DNA from: Morella rubra
Taxonomy: Eukaryota > Streptophyta > Magnoliopsida > Fagales > Myricaceae
Length of the DNA: 64,000 bases
Assembly: GCA_003952965.2 (NCBI GenBank)
Contig: CM025854.1
Span: 15,416,247-15,480,246 of the forward strand
Direction of reading: 5' to 3'
The notes beneath the pieces were generated by a model. The model was given only the letters and a program-made list of their open reading frames with translations. It had not been told where the DNA came from and ran no database searches. The first letter of the stretch is position 1. Each line of letters opens with the position of its first letter. Made by a program: the position numbers and the translations under genes. Of the stretch, positions 55,601 through 64,000 are shown piece after piece.

Positions 55601-58600
55601 AACAAAAGATGGTACAAATATGAAAATTTCTTCTATAATGTGCGAGGTGTCAAAGGAAAGATTTGCTGGCCATTAAATCCAGCGACAGCCGTTTACTGGC
55701 TATTAAAGCCAGCATTTAAAGCCTCCATCCTGCGGATTCTACACCTTGTACAACTTTGATAACTTATTGTAAATCTTTTATTCTTTCCTTACTTAGGACA
55801 TACTAGCTGTATGCTAACGTAGACAATTCTGTATACGGTAGTTTGGTTGATCTAAAGGCTGGAAATCAACTTGTACTCCTTCAATATAATGGGAATTCAC
55901 CACCAAGGGAAAACAGTTTTCTCAAAACTCTCTAAGTCTGTCACGAGGATCGCCTTTCATCATGGTCTAGAACTTAGTGTCTACACAACCTAGTACAGAA
56001 GTTTACATGCATCAATGGGTGCTATAAGTAATTGGTAATCAGTATGCCTATGAGAGAAAATACATGCACAATAAAACCCTTTTTACTTCTGAAGGTATGG
56101 CTTTTTGCTGCAAGAGGAAGGGAGGGTGAGATTCAAAGTAGTGACGTCCATTGCAGGAAGTTTGGACCCAGGCTTATCGTGCAAATCTTGGGGGTTTAAA
56201 TTATCATTTGCATGTTTTCTCTCTCAGGTTCCCTCGAGCTCCCAGGTCATGGCTTGTCCTAGTTACAGTAGCTAATCTCTTGAGTCCTTGTTGATTGTTA
56301 TTATAGGATTCTCTCAAAGTGTTAGAGTTGAAGCGAAGGATTTTCAGGTGTCAATTGGAGGGAGAGGTGTGATTAAATTTACAGAATGGAGTAGGAAGTC
56401 CCTTAGTTCAATTTGCATGGGTAGATACGGGGCAGTTTGGTTGGTGAACTTAGCTGGTAAGCTCGTGGAGGCTGATACAAATCATGATTTCGCTTTGAAG
56501 TTTAATGAAGGCTCTCGAGCTTTCTTAGCATAGAGGTGTGCAAACAAATTTGGTAGATATGTCGTCATTGTAGAATATGGTGATGGTAGCAAGAAAGGAG
56601 TAGTGATGATACCAGAAGGAAGAAATGGTGTCGGATGGAATTCAATGGCTGTGTTTTCAGGAGGTGGTGGAATACCTCGAAAACGTCAGAAAATGAGGAC
56701 CACGGCTGGGGATGCTAGGCAAAGAGTCGGAGTCTCTTACGTAGGCGCATTCAAGTCAGGGCCTTCACCGGTGTTCTCCAAAGGGCCATCTTCGTCTGAG
56801 GGGAGGGACGTTTCAGCTGGCAGAGGCGAAATCATTTCACGTGCAAAGATGACGAGGCTGCATGCAACATTGGTGGCTAATCCTATTCCCAATGTAAAAG
56901 GGGCCGCCGTAAGTCTCTGCTCGATGCATGTGCGTAATAGGCTAGAGGCCTTGAGAAGGGAGCTGGATTGCCTTTTAGGGGCTCTGGACGAAAGGGGAGT
57001 GGGTTTGAAGTGCTCAGACTGTCAGGGGTATGGAAGGAGTAAGGGCAAGTCTGGCGGGCCTTTTTTGTCTAATTCAAGTGGGCCGGTTGTTTTATTGAAA
57101 GGAAGGAGCAGGCTTTTATTTCGGAAGACAGGGAGGGGTCGTGTGGGCTTGGGCCTGGGTCGGAAGAAAGGGCTAAGTTGGAAAGGGAAGCTAGGCCGGG
57201 GGGATCTGGGGCTTCCTTCTGCCCAGAACCAATTTTGACTGGGCAAGGTTCTCTGACCCGAGCCCCGTCGATGGTGCCAAGCCTTGCGCCGAGTCTTCTC
57301 TGGCAAGGTGTCTCATGGGTGGTGACCACCACCCCTTGGCGCCAGTAGCAAAGCCTCTAGCGTCGTCGTTTGTAGTGGTGGGGGAGGTTTCCGGCGACAT
57401 GCTGGCGCCAGATCTGGAAGCCAACTTTGGAGCTGTTTTGGATCGTTCCTAGCCTGGCTTGCAGGAGACGCCGGGCAGGCTCTTTTCAGAGCCAGAACTT
57501 GCCAACACTTTGATTGGGAATTTTTAGAGTGGGGTTTCAAAGGGGGCTCTTGTTGATGTCGATGGGCCCTTTGTCTTCAAGAGGAGAGTAGTGAAGGTGT
57601 AGGGGATCAGGCAGGGCTCGAGGATTTTTCTGGGGCTCCCTTTATCGATCTGGAGGTGGGGGAAAGCTCCTTTTGCCCGAATTCTGGTGAGGAGACTGAC
57701 CCTGTGCCTTCTCTGCCAACTTGCATTAATAATAGAGAGCTGGTGTGTGTAGCTACAGGCAACCCAATTGTGGAAGTGGAACCTCTAGCAGTGTGTGCTA
57801 TCCAGAGTGGAAGGGAGGATTTTTCTGCCAGTCTTGATTCTTCAGACTGGGTGTTGGGTATGGTGACCTCATTTAGGCATATGGTTGGCTTGTCTTGTGA
57901 AGGTCATGAGGCGGATTTGGAGGCCCTATTTGCAGCTTTGGAGAAGGAGGGGGGAATTGGTGTCCTAAGACACCTTGTAAGACGAGGAGTAAACTTCAAG
58001 AGAGTTGAAGGGGTTGAAATCTGCGATTAACTATGAGGGGAAGACCTATGTTTCGAGAAAAAATAGAAAGGATGGGAGGGACCCGTGTAAGTCTAAATGA
58101 AGCTCAAAATTGTGAGTTAGAATGTTCGGGGGTTGAATGATAGGGTGAAGCGCAATAGTGTGGGTGATTTATTGAGGGGGTGGAAACTGGTGGTGGTGTG
58201 CCTCCAAGAGACTAAGTTGTTGGAGGTGATGAGGGCTACTATAAGAGTTTATTTTATTTTATTTTTTGGGGGGGGCATGTTAGGTGGTGTAGTTTGGAGG
58301 CGGTTGGTGCTTCGGGCGGCATTTTAATCTTATGGGATTCGAGGGTGTTGGATATGGTGGATTCTTGTGTGGGTAGTTTCTCTGTGTCAGTGGTTTTTAG
58401 AAATATTGAGGATGGTGTTTAGTGGATGTTCTCGGGGGTTTATGGCCCCAGTGATGACCGTTGTAGGAGATTATTATGGGAGGAGTTGGCTGGAGTGATT
58501 GCTTGGTGGAACCTTCCTTGGTGCACTGGAGGCAACTTCAATGTCACTCGGTTTCCAAGCGAACGTTCTGGGTTGGGCGGTTTTGAGAGTGCTATGGTGG

Positions 58601-61600
58601 ATTTTTCAGACTTCATTGCTGAAAATCAGTTAGTAGATATTCCAATGTCAGGAGGTACTTTTACTTGGTCGAATGGTAGAGCTTTCCAGTCTTGGTCTAG
58701 AATTGATCATTTCCTTTTTAGTGTTGATTGGGAGTCCTTATTTCCTGAGTTTTATCAAAGGAGACTTCCGCGATTGTTCTCGGACCATTTTCCCATTCTA
58801 TGTGAGATCAGTAAGTGTGATGGGGGTAAGAAACCGTTTGTTTTGAGAACATGTGGCTTAAGGCGGAAGGTTTTCAGGATATGGTGGGGAGTGGTGGAGG
58901 TCTTATGATTTTGCTCGTTCCCCTAGTTTCAAGCTTAATGCTAAGCTGAAGGCGTTGAAGAATGATCTTATTAAGTGAAACCGGGAGGTATTTGGCGATC
59001 TTAATTATAGGAAAGCTTTGTTGTTGGGTGAGTTATCTTCGTTGGATGGGAGGGATGAGAGTGGGAATCTTGATGAGGAAGGCAAAAGACGAAAATTGGA
59101 GGTGTCTTCTGAGCTGAATATTTTGATTGGCATGAAGGAAACTAGTTGGAGGCAGAAGTCTCGTGCTTTGTGGCTTAAAGAGGGAGATAGGTGTACCCAA
59201 TTTTTTCATCGTATGGCCAATTCTAATCGTAGAATTAACTCGATTGACAGCTTGGAGGTGGATGGGGAGTTATTGGAGGATCAGGAGAGTATTTCTGAGG
59301 AGATTGTCAGCTATTACTATTCCTTGTTTAAGGAGTCTTTCTCTTGGAGACCTTTTCTAGACGATTTGGCTTTCGATTCCATTTCCGGGGTTGAGGCGGA
59401 TTGGCTCGAAAGGCCCTTTGATGAGGAGGAAGTAGTTGGGGTGGTGATGAGCTTTAATGGGGACAAGGCGTCGGGCCCAAATGGTTTTACCCTTGCCTTC
59501 TTCCAATCTTGTTGGGAGGTGACCAAGGGTGATTCTCTCTATGTTTAATGAGTTTGTGCAGCATGGGAAGTTTGTCAGAAGCCTTAATGCAACCTTCATT
59601 GTGCTGATTCCAAAGAAAGTGGGTGCGGTCAAATTGAAGGATTTTCGCCTAATTAGCCTTGTGGGTGGGGTTTAACAAATTCTGGCCAAGGTGTTGGCGA
59701 ATAGGCTGAAGGTGGTCTTGGGTGGTATCATCTCACCCTCTTAGAACGCGTTTGTGAAATGTAGACAAATTTTGGATTCCCTTCTCATTGCTAATGAGTG
59801 CATTGACTCTAGGATGCACTCCAACATCAAGGTGATGTCCTCTCTATGTTTAATGAGTTTGCGCACATGGGAAGTTTGTCAGAAGCCTTAATGCAACCTT
59901 CATTGTGCTGATTCCAAAGAAAGTGGGTGCGGTCGAATTGAAGGATTTTCGCCCAATTAGCCTTGTGGGTGGGGTTACAAAATTCTAGCCAAGGTGTTGG
60001 CGAATAGGCTGAAGGTGGTCTTGGGTGGTACCATCTCGCCCTCTCAAAACGTGTTTGTGAAAGACAAATTTTGGATTCCGTTCTCATTTCTAATGAGTGC
60101 ATTGACTCTAGGATGCGCTCCAACATCCCGGGCATGATCTGCAAATTGGATGTTCACAAGGCGTATGACCACATGAATTAGAGATTCCTTTTATACCTCT
60201 TAAGGAGGTGTGGCTTTGGGGCTAGGTGGTGCAGCTGGATCGAGTTCTGCATCTCCACTGTAAAATATTCGGTGGTTGTGAATGGATCTCCCGAAGGTTT
60301 TTGTGGCGGGTCTCGTGGGTTGCATCAAGGTGATCCCCTTTCACCTTTGTTGTTCGTCATTATCATGGAAGCATTTAGTAGGATGATGAAGGTGTTGATT
60401 GGCAATGGTTCCATTGAAGGGTTCGATGTTGGAGTTGATGGTAGAGGTGGGTTGAGCATATCTCATTTCATTATTTGCGGATGACACTCTCATTCTATAT
60501 GGGGCTGATGAGGGTCAATTTCGCAATCATCGCTGCCTTCTCCTTTGTTTTGAGGCGGTGTCGGATTTGAAGATTAATCTCTCCAAGTCCGAAGCCATCC
60601 CTATTGGTATGTTGTCAATGTGCATGCTTTGGCTTCTATTTTGGGCTGTCGGGTTGCTTCTTGCCTATCACTTATCTGGGCCTCCCCTTGGGGGCTACCT
60701 TCAAATGTTCTCGCATTTGGAGTGATATTATCGAGAGGATGGAGAGGAGGTTGGCGAGGTGGAAACGGTGCTATCTCTCCAAGGGTGGTAGAATCACATT
60801 GATCAAATCCACTCTGTCTTGTCTCCCCACTTATTTTTTGTCGCTATTTCCTATTCCTGTTGCGGTGGCTAATAGGTTGGAGAAGATTTAGAGGGATTTT
60901 TTTATGGGGAAGTGATGATAGCGTGCAAAAATTTCATCTTGTGAAGTGGGAGAAAGTGTGTTCTCCTATTAGTTGCGGTGGGTTGGGTTTGAGAAGGCTT
61001 GCTTTGTTTAATAGGGCCCTTCTTGGGAAATGGCTTTGGCGGTTTGAGGTTGAGCGAGATAGCTTGTGGAGAATTGTTATCATGGAGAAATACGGTTGTG
61101 CTTTGGGTGGGTGGAACACTCTTGTATGCAATGGCTCTTATGGTGTTGGTCTTTGGAAGAATATTAGCAAAGGATGGGATTCCTTTGCTGAGAACATCCA
61201 TTTTGAGGTGGGAAGTGGCATGAGAGTCCGTTTCTGGAAGGATCGTTGGTGTGGTAAGAGATCCTTAAAGGATATGTTTCCTTTTTTGTTTTCTCTAGCA
61301 TGCAATAAGAATGCTATGGTTGCGGACTGCTTGGAGAGGGGTTCCGGGAGTGCTTCGTGGAATATTCAGTTTGTTAGGAGGGCTAATGATTGGGAGTTGG
61401 AGGAGTTTTCGGCGCTCTTCTCTTTACTTTACTCTAAAGTTTTGAGGAGTCATGCTGAAGACAAGATGAGATGGGTGAGATCCAAGAATGGTGTTTTCTC
61501 GGTGAAATCTTGGTATTCGTTTCTTGTTGGGGATTTCGATGAGATCTTCCCTTGGAGACAGATTTGGAGGTCTTTAGCCCCGCCTAGGGCGTCCTTCTTT

Positions 61601-62363
61601 GTTTGGGAAGCCACCCATGGTAGAATCCTTACCACTGACAACTTGAGGAGGAGGGGAGTGAATGTGCTAAATTGGTGCTATCTTTGCAAATGTGATGGGG
61701 AGTCTGTTGAGCACATTTTGCTGCACTGTTTGGTTGCTAGGGAGTTGTGGTCCTTAGTGCTCTCTATTATGGACTATGATTGGGTGATGCCTAGGAGGGT
61801 AGCTGAAGTTTTGTTGTGCTGGAATAGGGATTTTAAAGACCCTCGGGCCTTAGCTATTTGGAGAATGATACTTGTATTTGGTGGAATTTATGGAGAGAGA
61901 GAAATGGGAGATGTTTTGAGGGTGTGGCTGTGTCCATGGAGGGTTTGAGGGGCAATTTTTTGCAGTCCTTGTTCTTGTGGGTGAATGCTATGTTGGGTTC
62001 TCCCTTTTCGGAGTTTTTAGATTTCATTAGTTTTCAAGCTTATTTGGTCTAGAGGTCTCAGTATAGTCATTTGTACTGTTTCTTCTATTCCTTTTTCTTT
62101 CAATAAAATTGCCTTACTTTTCAAAAAAAAAAAAAAGAATCATAGAAATAAGATAAGATTTTGAAGGCACTGATGAATTTCTAAACCGATGGTTTTAAAG
62201 AGAATAGCTTTGAGTGCAATAATGACAAAACAAAAAATATATAATAGGTTACTGGAATGCAGTCTAACCAACCTAAGCAAACGAGTATACCTTGAAGTCA
62301 TGACTATCATCCAGCTCGTCAAATATCAACTCAAATTCTTCCCTTGACATGTTTGGCAAAGTC
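40550..62363 (-). CDS. TPC1: Two-pore calcium channel 1 (TPC1), C-terminal half, 13 exons visible
   Basis: Join, in transcription order: 62363-62291, 55550-55485, 55383-55240, 46256-46196, 45644-45537, 45265-45202, 44113-43945, 43547-43483, 43261-43171, 42394-42308, 41809-41732, 40769-40732, 40637-40550. All junctions are GT-AG and phases agree, giving 376 open residues to the stop. Content in order: EF-hand 2 ([20 protein letters not shown]), S7 ([19 protein letters not shown]), the domain-II voltage sensor with S10 ([15 protein letters not shown]), S11 ([17 protein letters not shown]), pore II ([20 protein letters not shown]), S12 ([20 protein letters not shown]) and a cytosolic C terminus ([16 protein letters not shown]). 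TPC1 is the slow vacuolar cation channel in the tonoplast, opened by voltage and cytosolic calcium. Known plant TPC1 is about 733 residues, so domain I lies beyond the right edge. The gene looks functional here despite LINE-filled introns. Confidence 0.95.
40732..40769 (-). CDS. TPC1: TPC1 penultimate exon
   Basis: A 38-bp microexon encoding [13 protein letters not shown] between TATAG and GTACGT. Two further copies exist downstream (39,143 and 37,735). Confidence 0.88.
41732..41809 (-). CDS. TPC1: TPC1 exon: end of S12 and start of C-terminal domain
   Basis: 78 bp encode [20 protein letters not shown] and CGEQDK. A 59-bp truncated duplicate lies at 38,697-38,755. Confidence 0.95.
42308..42394 (-). 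CDS. TPC1: TPC1 exon: S12
   Basis: 87 bp encode [20 protein letters not shown] and ITVLLLLNL, the pore-lining S12 helix. Confidence 0.96.
43171..43261 (-). CDS. TPC1: TPC1 exon: pore helix and filter II
   Basis: 91 bp encode [20 protein letters not shown] and [10 protein letters not shown], which includes the second-domain selectivity filter (VMGNW). Confidence 0.96.
43483..43547 (-). CDS. TPC1: TPC1 exon: pore II turret
   Basis: 65 bp encode [20 protein letters not shown] and D with a split Asn codon (AA|C). The LAEDNY stretch faces the vacuole lumen near the pore mouth. Confidence 0.95.
43945..44113 (-). CDS. TPC1: TPC1 exon: S10 voltage sensor and S11
   Basis: 169 bp encode [40 protein letters not shown] and [16 protein letters not shown]. 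The regularly spaced Arg residues of the active voltage sensor are all present. Confidence 0.96.
45202..45265 (-). CDS. TPC1: TPC1 exon: S9-S10 loop
   Basis: 64 bp encode [20 protein letters not shown] and EW, split codons at both ends matching the neighbours. Confidence 0.95.
45537..45644 (-). CDS. TPC1: TPC1 exon: S8-S9
   Basis: 108 bp encode [20 protein letters not shown] and [16 protein letters not shown], almost unchanged from known plant TPC1. Confidence 0.96.
46196..46256 (-). CDS. TPC1: TPC1 exon: luminal S7-S8 loop
   Basis: 61 bp encode [20 protein letters not shown]. The loop holds D and E of DIE, which in Arabidopsis take part in luminal calcium inhibition. The upstream intron is about 9 kb and carries two nested LINEs. 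Confidence 0.95.
46257..47547. other. TPC1: TPC1 intron, left of the LINEs
   Basis: Non-coding. A TTGGTATCAAAACCTTAAGA phrase near 46,731 resembles a Copia primer-binding site and nearby sequence could be an LTR scrap, but no LTR pair or TSD was found. Confidence 0.5.
47548..47562. repeat. Left TSD of the outer intronic LINE
   Basis: AATACTTGTTTGGAC recurs at 54,531-54,545, beyond the poly(A) of the outer LINE. Confidence 0.85.
47563..48796 (+). pseudogene. ORF2 C-terminal fragment of the outer LINE
   Basis: Frames between 47,563 and 48,796 read RT thumb and C-terminal zinc-binding (zf-RVT) motifs: [50 protein letters not shown] and [12 protein letters not shown]. Frameshifts are frequent. 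The gene end is displaced to 54,283-54,360 ([16 protein letters not shown]). Confidence 0.85.
48779..48796. repeat. Left TSD of the inner intronic LINE
   Basis: GTGTTTGGTGGTGTTTTT occurs here and at 54,265-54,282, directly after the inner LINE poly(A). Confidence 0.9.
48843..50587 (+). pseudogene. ORF1 of the inner LINE
   Basis: N-terminal part (48,843-49,190) reads [40 protein letters not shown] and [20 protein letters not shown], a shared opening also found in the third LINE at 56,309. Middle parts shift frame repeatedly and the last part (50,219-50,587) is open: [20 protein letters not shown]-like sequence and a basic tail. No CCHC knuckle was seen, unlike the LINE at 3146. ORF1 proteins bind LINE RNA; the link here rests on position and on similarity between the two copies. 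Confidence 0.7.
50584..54082 (+). pseudogene. ORF2 of the inner LINE: endonuclease, RT, zinc region
   Basis: Starts [20 protein letters not shown]. Endonuclease motifs: [39 protein letters not shown] and DHFPI. RT motifs: [67 protein letters not shown] and [17 protein letters not shown]. At the catalytic FADD (about 52,612-52,624) one base is missing, so the frame reads LLFAMIHSS and then stops. The thumb ([16 protein letters not shown]) and C-terminal zinc region (WCYLCKERW) follow in other frames. Inactive through several frameshifts. Confidence 0.92.
54265..54530 (+). mobile_element. 3' end of the outer LINE
   Basis: Continues the outer LINE after its duplicated target site: [16 protein letters not shown], a Phe/Leu-rich end, then a short 3' UTR with AATAAAT (54,490) and poly(A) (54,509-54,519), followed by 11 bp and the TSD. 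Confidence 0.9.
54546..55239. other. TPC1: TPC1 intron sequence without a recognised feature
   Basis: Residual intron between the LINE insertion and the S7 exon. Short ORFs show no family. Confidence 0.6.
55240..55383 (-). CDS. TPC1: TPC1 exon: linker and segment S7
   Basis: 144 bp encode [29 protein letters not shown] and the S7 membrane helix, ending VETT at the luminal side. A short intron of 101 bp precedes it. Confidence 0.95.
55485..55550 (-). CDS. TPC1: TPC1 exon: EF-hand 2, second part
   Basis: 66 bp in phase 0 encode [20 protein letters not shown] plus DS, between CTCTAG and GTAAGT. It completes the EF-hand loop and helix. Confidence 0.95.
55648..55943. mobile_element. Probable solo LTR in TPC1 intron
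   Basis: A 296-bp block starts TGTCAAAGGAAAG and ends AGTCTGTCA, with CGAGG on both sides (55,643-55,647 and 55,944-55,948). TG...CA ends plus a 5-bp TSD suit a solo LTR. ATCATGGTCTAGAAC just beyond (about 55,960) looks a little like a primer-binding site, so the LTR may instead end near 55,962. Confidence 0.5.
55949..56284. other. TPC1: TPC1 intron between solo LTR and LINE
   Basis: Non-coding. It may include the 5' UTR of the LINE that follows, whose exact start could not be fixed because no TSD was found. Confidence 0.4.
56309..58096 (+). pseudogene. ORF1 of the third LINE
   Basis: Opens [39 protein letters not shown], then a stop at about 56,531 and [20 protein letters not shown]. The next frame (56,603-57,238, 211 residues) is basic and Gly/Arg-rich. 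A later frame (57,656-58,030) contains [20 protein letters not shown], as in the inner LINE ORF1. Same architecture as 48,843-50,587, broken by several stops and shifts. Confidence 0.7.
58097..61948 (+). pseudogene. ORF2 of the third LINE: endonuclease, RT, zinc region
   Basis: Starts MKLKIVS, then a TAG where the family has Trp, then [18 protein letters not shown]. Endonuclease: [68 protein letters not shown], a duplicated [11 protein letters not shown] / [10 protein letters not shown] region, [30 protein letters not shown]; the FADD region is frameshifted (ISHFIICG). The C-terminal frame 60,860-61,948 is open for 362 residues and carries the zinc region [40 protein letters not shown]. Inactive. 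Confidence 0.92.
59536..60140. repeat. 305-bp tandem duplication inside LINE ORF2
   Basis: TCTCTATGTTTAATGAGTTT begins both copies (59,536 and 59,841). Both run through GGGAAGTTTGTCAGAAGCC and the ISLVGGV-coding stretch to CATTGACTCTAGGATGC. The copies differ by small deletions and substitutions, so the event is not very recent. Confidence 0.9.
62137..62290. other. TPC1: TPC1 intron end next to the EF-hand exon
   Basis: About 150 bp of intron between the LINE poly(A) and the 3' side (donor) of exon 62,291-62,363. No feature. Confidence 0.6.
62291..62363 (-). CDS. TPC1: TPC1 exon: EF-hand 2, first part
   Basis: After acceptor CATGTAG, 73 bp encode (R)[18 protein letters not shown] and DSHDFK, ending at donor GTATAC. 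This is the linker between the two channel domains, where cytosolic calcium is sensed. The exon enters with one base of a split codon. Confidence 0.93.
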
Positions 62364-62769
62364 CTACATGACATATGCATAAGACATCCCTCAACATTAA
62401 CAAAAATCAGCATCACAACTTAGAAGTACTAGTATTGAAAGCTGTGGTTAATATAAGAACCTTCATTTTATAAGATATGCTGATCTCTCATGGAAAGAGT
62501 CAGATGAAACATATAAAAAACACAAGCTAATTGTTTCTTTGGTAGATCATTGATCCGACACTACACTTCCATTTACTAAGATGTAACAAAAAGGCAGTGG
62601 CTAGTGGTTGTGGCATCTCTTGCCTTTAGCTGCCTCCTAAATCATTTCACTCTTGGGTGGTCTCTCACTGTCTGCCCCATTTTTACTGCAAAACTATGTT
62701 TCTTTAATAATAAGTTAGGAAAAAGATTCACTAAATGCTGAAAATAGAAACAATCTTTTAAGAGGTTTA
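62364..62769. other. TPC1: TPC1 upstream intron, no feature
   Basis: Non-coding. The upstream TPC1 exons (EF hand 1 and channel domain I) were not found between here and 64,000, so this intron is longer than 1.6 kb. Confidence 0.6.
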
Positions 62770-63010
62770 CAGTGAAGGCTTCCCTGATGGGATGATAGAA
62801 GGTCAAGAAGATGTTCAGAGATTGTTTATTTGCAAACTTTATTGAAGTCTAATTGTGAAAATTAGGGTTTGCAGTGTATAAATTGGGAGAGAAAGATTAA
62901 TCTTCCTTCTCCAGTCCATGTCATATTATATAGAGATCATGAAATTAATACACCTGACAAGGCACTCATCATAGATATTATTTCCCTCAATGCTAATTCT
63001 CTCCTTAACA
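62770..63010 (-). repeat. Copia 3' LTR remnant
   Basis: On the minus strand a purine-rich TTGAAGGGAG is followed by TGTTAAGGAGAGAATTAG, the form of a polypurine tract and LTR start, at about 63,010. The LTR runs left; its end near 62,770-62,815 is not certain. Confidence 0.45.
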
Positions 63011-63049
63011 CTCCCTTCAAGCTGCACATACAACATATAGGCCCCACTT

Positions 63050-63520
63050 GGAACATATAAAGTTCAATCGACTACTACACAAAGACTTAATAAAAATATC
63101 AGCCAATTGGTCTCCACATTTCACAGTGTAGTCACAGGTGTTGCAAAGCCAATCTCCTAAAGAAAATGTTGTAGCCATGCGACTCACTAGCTGTATGTGC
63201 CATTGCTCTACACTCTACTTCTGCACTAGACCTTGCCACTACTGTTGGTTTCTTACTTTTCAGGTTACTATATTCCTGCTAAGGAATGTATAGTATCCTG
63301 TAGTAGACTGTCTTATCTGGAGGAGAACCTCCCCAATCTGCATTGGTAAAACCTTTCAGACTTAGATGTCTGTTTGTCCTATACAGTATCCCAAGACCTG
63401 AGCTCTCTTCAAGTATAGAATAATACGCCTAACTGCCTCCCAGTGTAAAATCCAACGAGCTTCGAGAAACTAACTAACCACACTGGCTGCATATGAAATA
63501 TCTGGCTGACAAAGGACAGC
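63050..63520 (-). pseudogene. Copia RNase H remnant
   Basis: Minus-strand frames read DISYAASVV, FTNADWGGSPPDKT, KSKKPTVVARSSAEVECRAM and AHTASESHGYN, the C-terminal RNase H of Copia pol, directly upstream of a polypurine tract. It is short, shifted and lacks RT. It inserted into the TPC1 intron in the same direction as the gene. Confidence 0.75.
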
Positions 63521-64000
63521 ACAGAAGACTCAAAAGAGAAAATCAGTTCTTACCTGCTACTTTAGAAACATTGACTAAGGTGCTATATGAATTCTTTCCC
63601 ACAGCCAGGCCATTTGGATTATCTACTGCCTACCAAAACACACTGTACAACATATATAGATCAAGCAGTTCCATGCAGAAGAGGCATATGTGCATTGCAC
63701 TTGAGCAGAGAAAACAAAACATATTTGTTGTATCAGACAAAATGCAAAACCAGACAGCTCTAAAACACTCCATTGTTTCACAGCAAGCTACTTCATTGGA
63801 GGTTGTCGAGTCCCTGGAATTCTTTTTTGTATTTAAGAGAGAGCTCTTTCACTTGGCTCCTAAAATGAATAGATAAGAGGGGAGAAAATATTCATCCAAA
63901 GACAAGCCTTCAGTTCTCATCTTTCTAATTACCAACAAAATTTCAAAGACACAACAATCTATAATAAAAGAACACAAATTTGAAAGCATCTTAAAGATAG
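63521..64000. other. TPC1: TPC1 intron, nothing recognised
   Basis: AT-rich. The 127-residue ORF at 63,493-63,876 shows no domain and overlaps the Copia remnant at its start, so it is not called a gene. Confidence 0.5.

Larger units (their letters stand above)
56285..62136 (+). mobile_element. Third L1-type LINE, near full length, in TPC1 intron
   Basis: Related to the LINE at 48,797, with both ORFs, a CAATAAAA signal (about 62,100) and a 14-A tail (62,123-62,136). The 5' border is approximate. The sequence after the tail (GAATCATAGAAATAAG) was not found upstream, so the TSD is missing or decayed. Like the other intronic LINEs it is antisense to TPC1. Confidence 0.88.

Noticed and set aside
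63493-63876. 127-residue plus-strand ORF
   Set aside because: No domain; it overlaps an antisense Copia remnant and lies in TPC1 intron.
1-64000. CRISPR array, phage, operon or other prokaryote-like system
   Set aside because: Spliced genes and plant transposons show a eukaryotic nuclear region; the tandem repeats lack regular spacers.
1-64000. A new multi-gene system
   Set aside because: Every coding region recognised belongs to a known plant gene or transposon family; the unusual points are structural.

Overview
This window is nuclear DNA from a flowering plant, most likely a eudicot. The evidence is spliced genes with GT-AG introns (a Bet v I/MLP-like gene and the vacuolar two-pore channel TPC1), plant-type retroelements (Ty3/Gypsy, Ty1/Copia, L1-type LINEs), hAT and FAR1/MULE transposase relics, many microsatellites and a 1,000-N scaffold gap. 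Nothing looks bacterial or organellar. Transposon-derived DNA makes up well over half of the window.

Positions 1-16,435 are a nest of insertions. A decayed Gypsy reverse transcriptase/RNase H reading frame is cut twice. One insert (507-3042) resembles PIF/Harbinger. The other is an L1-type LINE (3146-15,550) flanked by a perfect 15-bp target-site duplication (TSD) but lacking its 3' end and poly(A). A hAT element (3231-10,258) sits in the 5' region of that LINE, and a ~3.36-kb solo-LTR-like element (4755-8110) splits the hAT transposase. Positions 16,436-24,124 hold simple tandem repeats, a FAR1/MULE-like pseudogene (18,545-20,625) and a minus-strand ClpC-like fragment near a short truncated LINE. 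Positions 24,125-28,813 are a complete but dead Copia element with two LTRs, primer-binding site, polypurine tract and a 5-bp TSD. Two MITE candidates and the gap (30,144-31,143) follow.

The middle carries the C-terminal exon of a large UBC-type E2 enzyme (31,693-31,935) and an intact two-exon Bet v I/MLP-like gene on the minus strand (33,709-34,908). From 36,341 rightwards lies the 3' part of TPC1 on the minus strand. Thirteen exons (40,550-62,363) join in one open frame of 376 residues, covering the second EF hand, the whole second channel domain and the C terminus; the N-terminal half lies beyond the right edge. Two TPC1 introns are swollen to about 9.0 and 6.7 kb by LINEs, all antisense to the gene: a LINE inside another LINE (47,563-54,530) and a third near-full-length copy (about 56,285-62,136) with an internal duplication. 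The large intron before the third LINE also has a probable solo LTR. Downstream of the TPC1 stop, the terminal exons and flanking DNA are present in three copies (36,341-41,809).

The right end (62,770-63,520) is a degraded Copia 3' end. The working genes visible are TPC1 (partial), the Bet v I/MLP-like gene and possibly the E2 enzyme. I found no convincing new multi-gene system. The most unusual items are the triplicated TPC1 terminal exons, the 3'-truncated LINE with a clean TSD, and the nested insertions.
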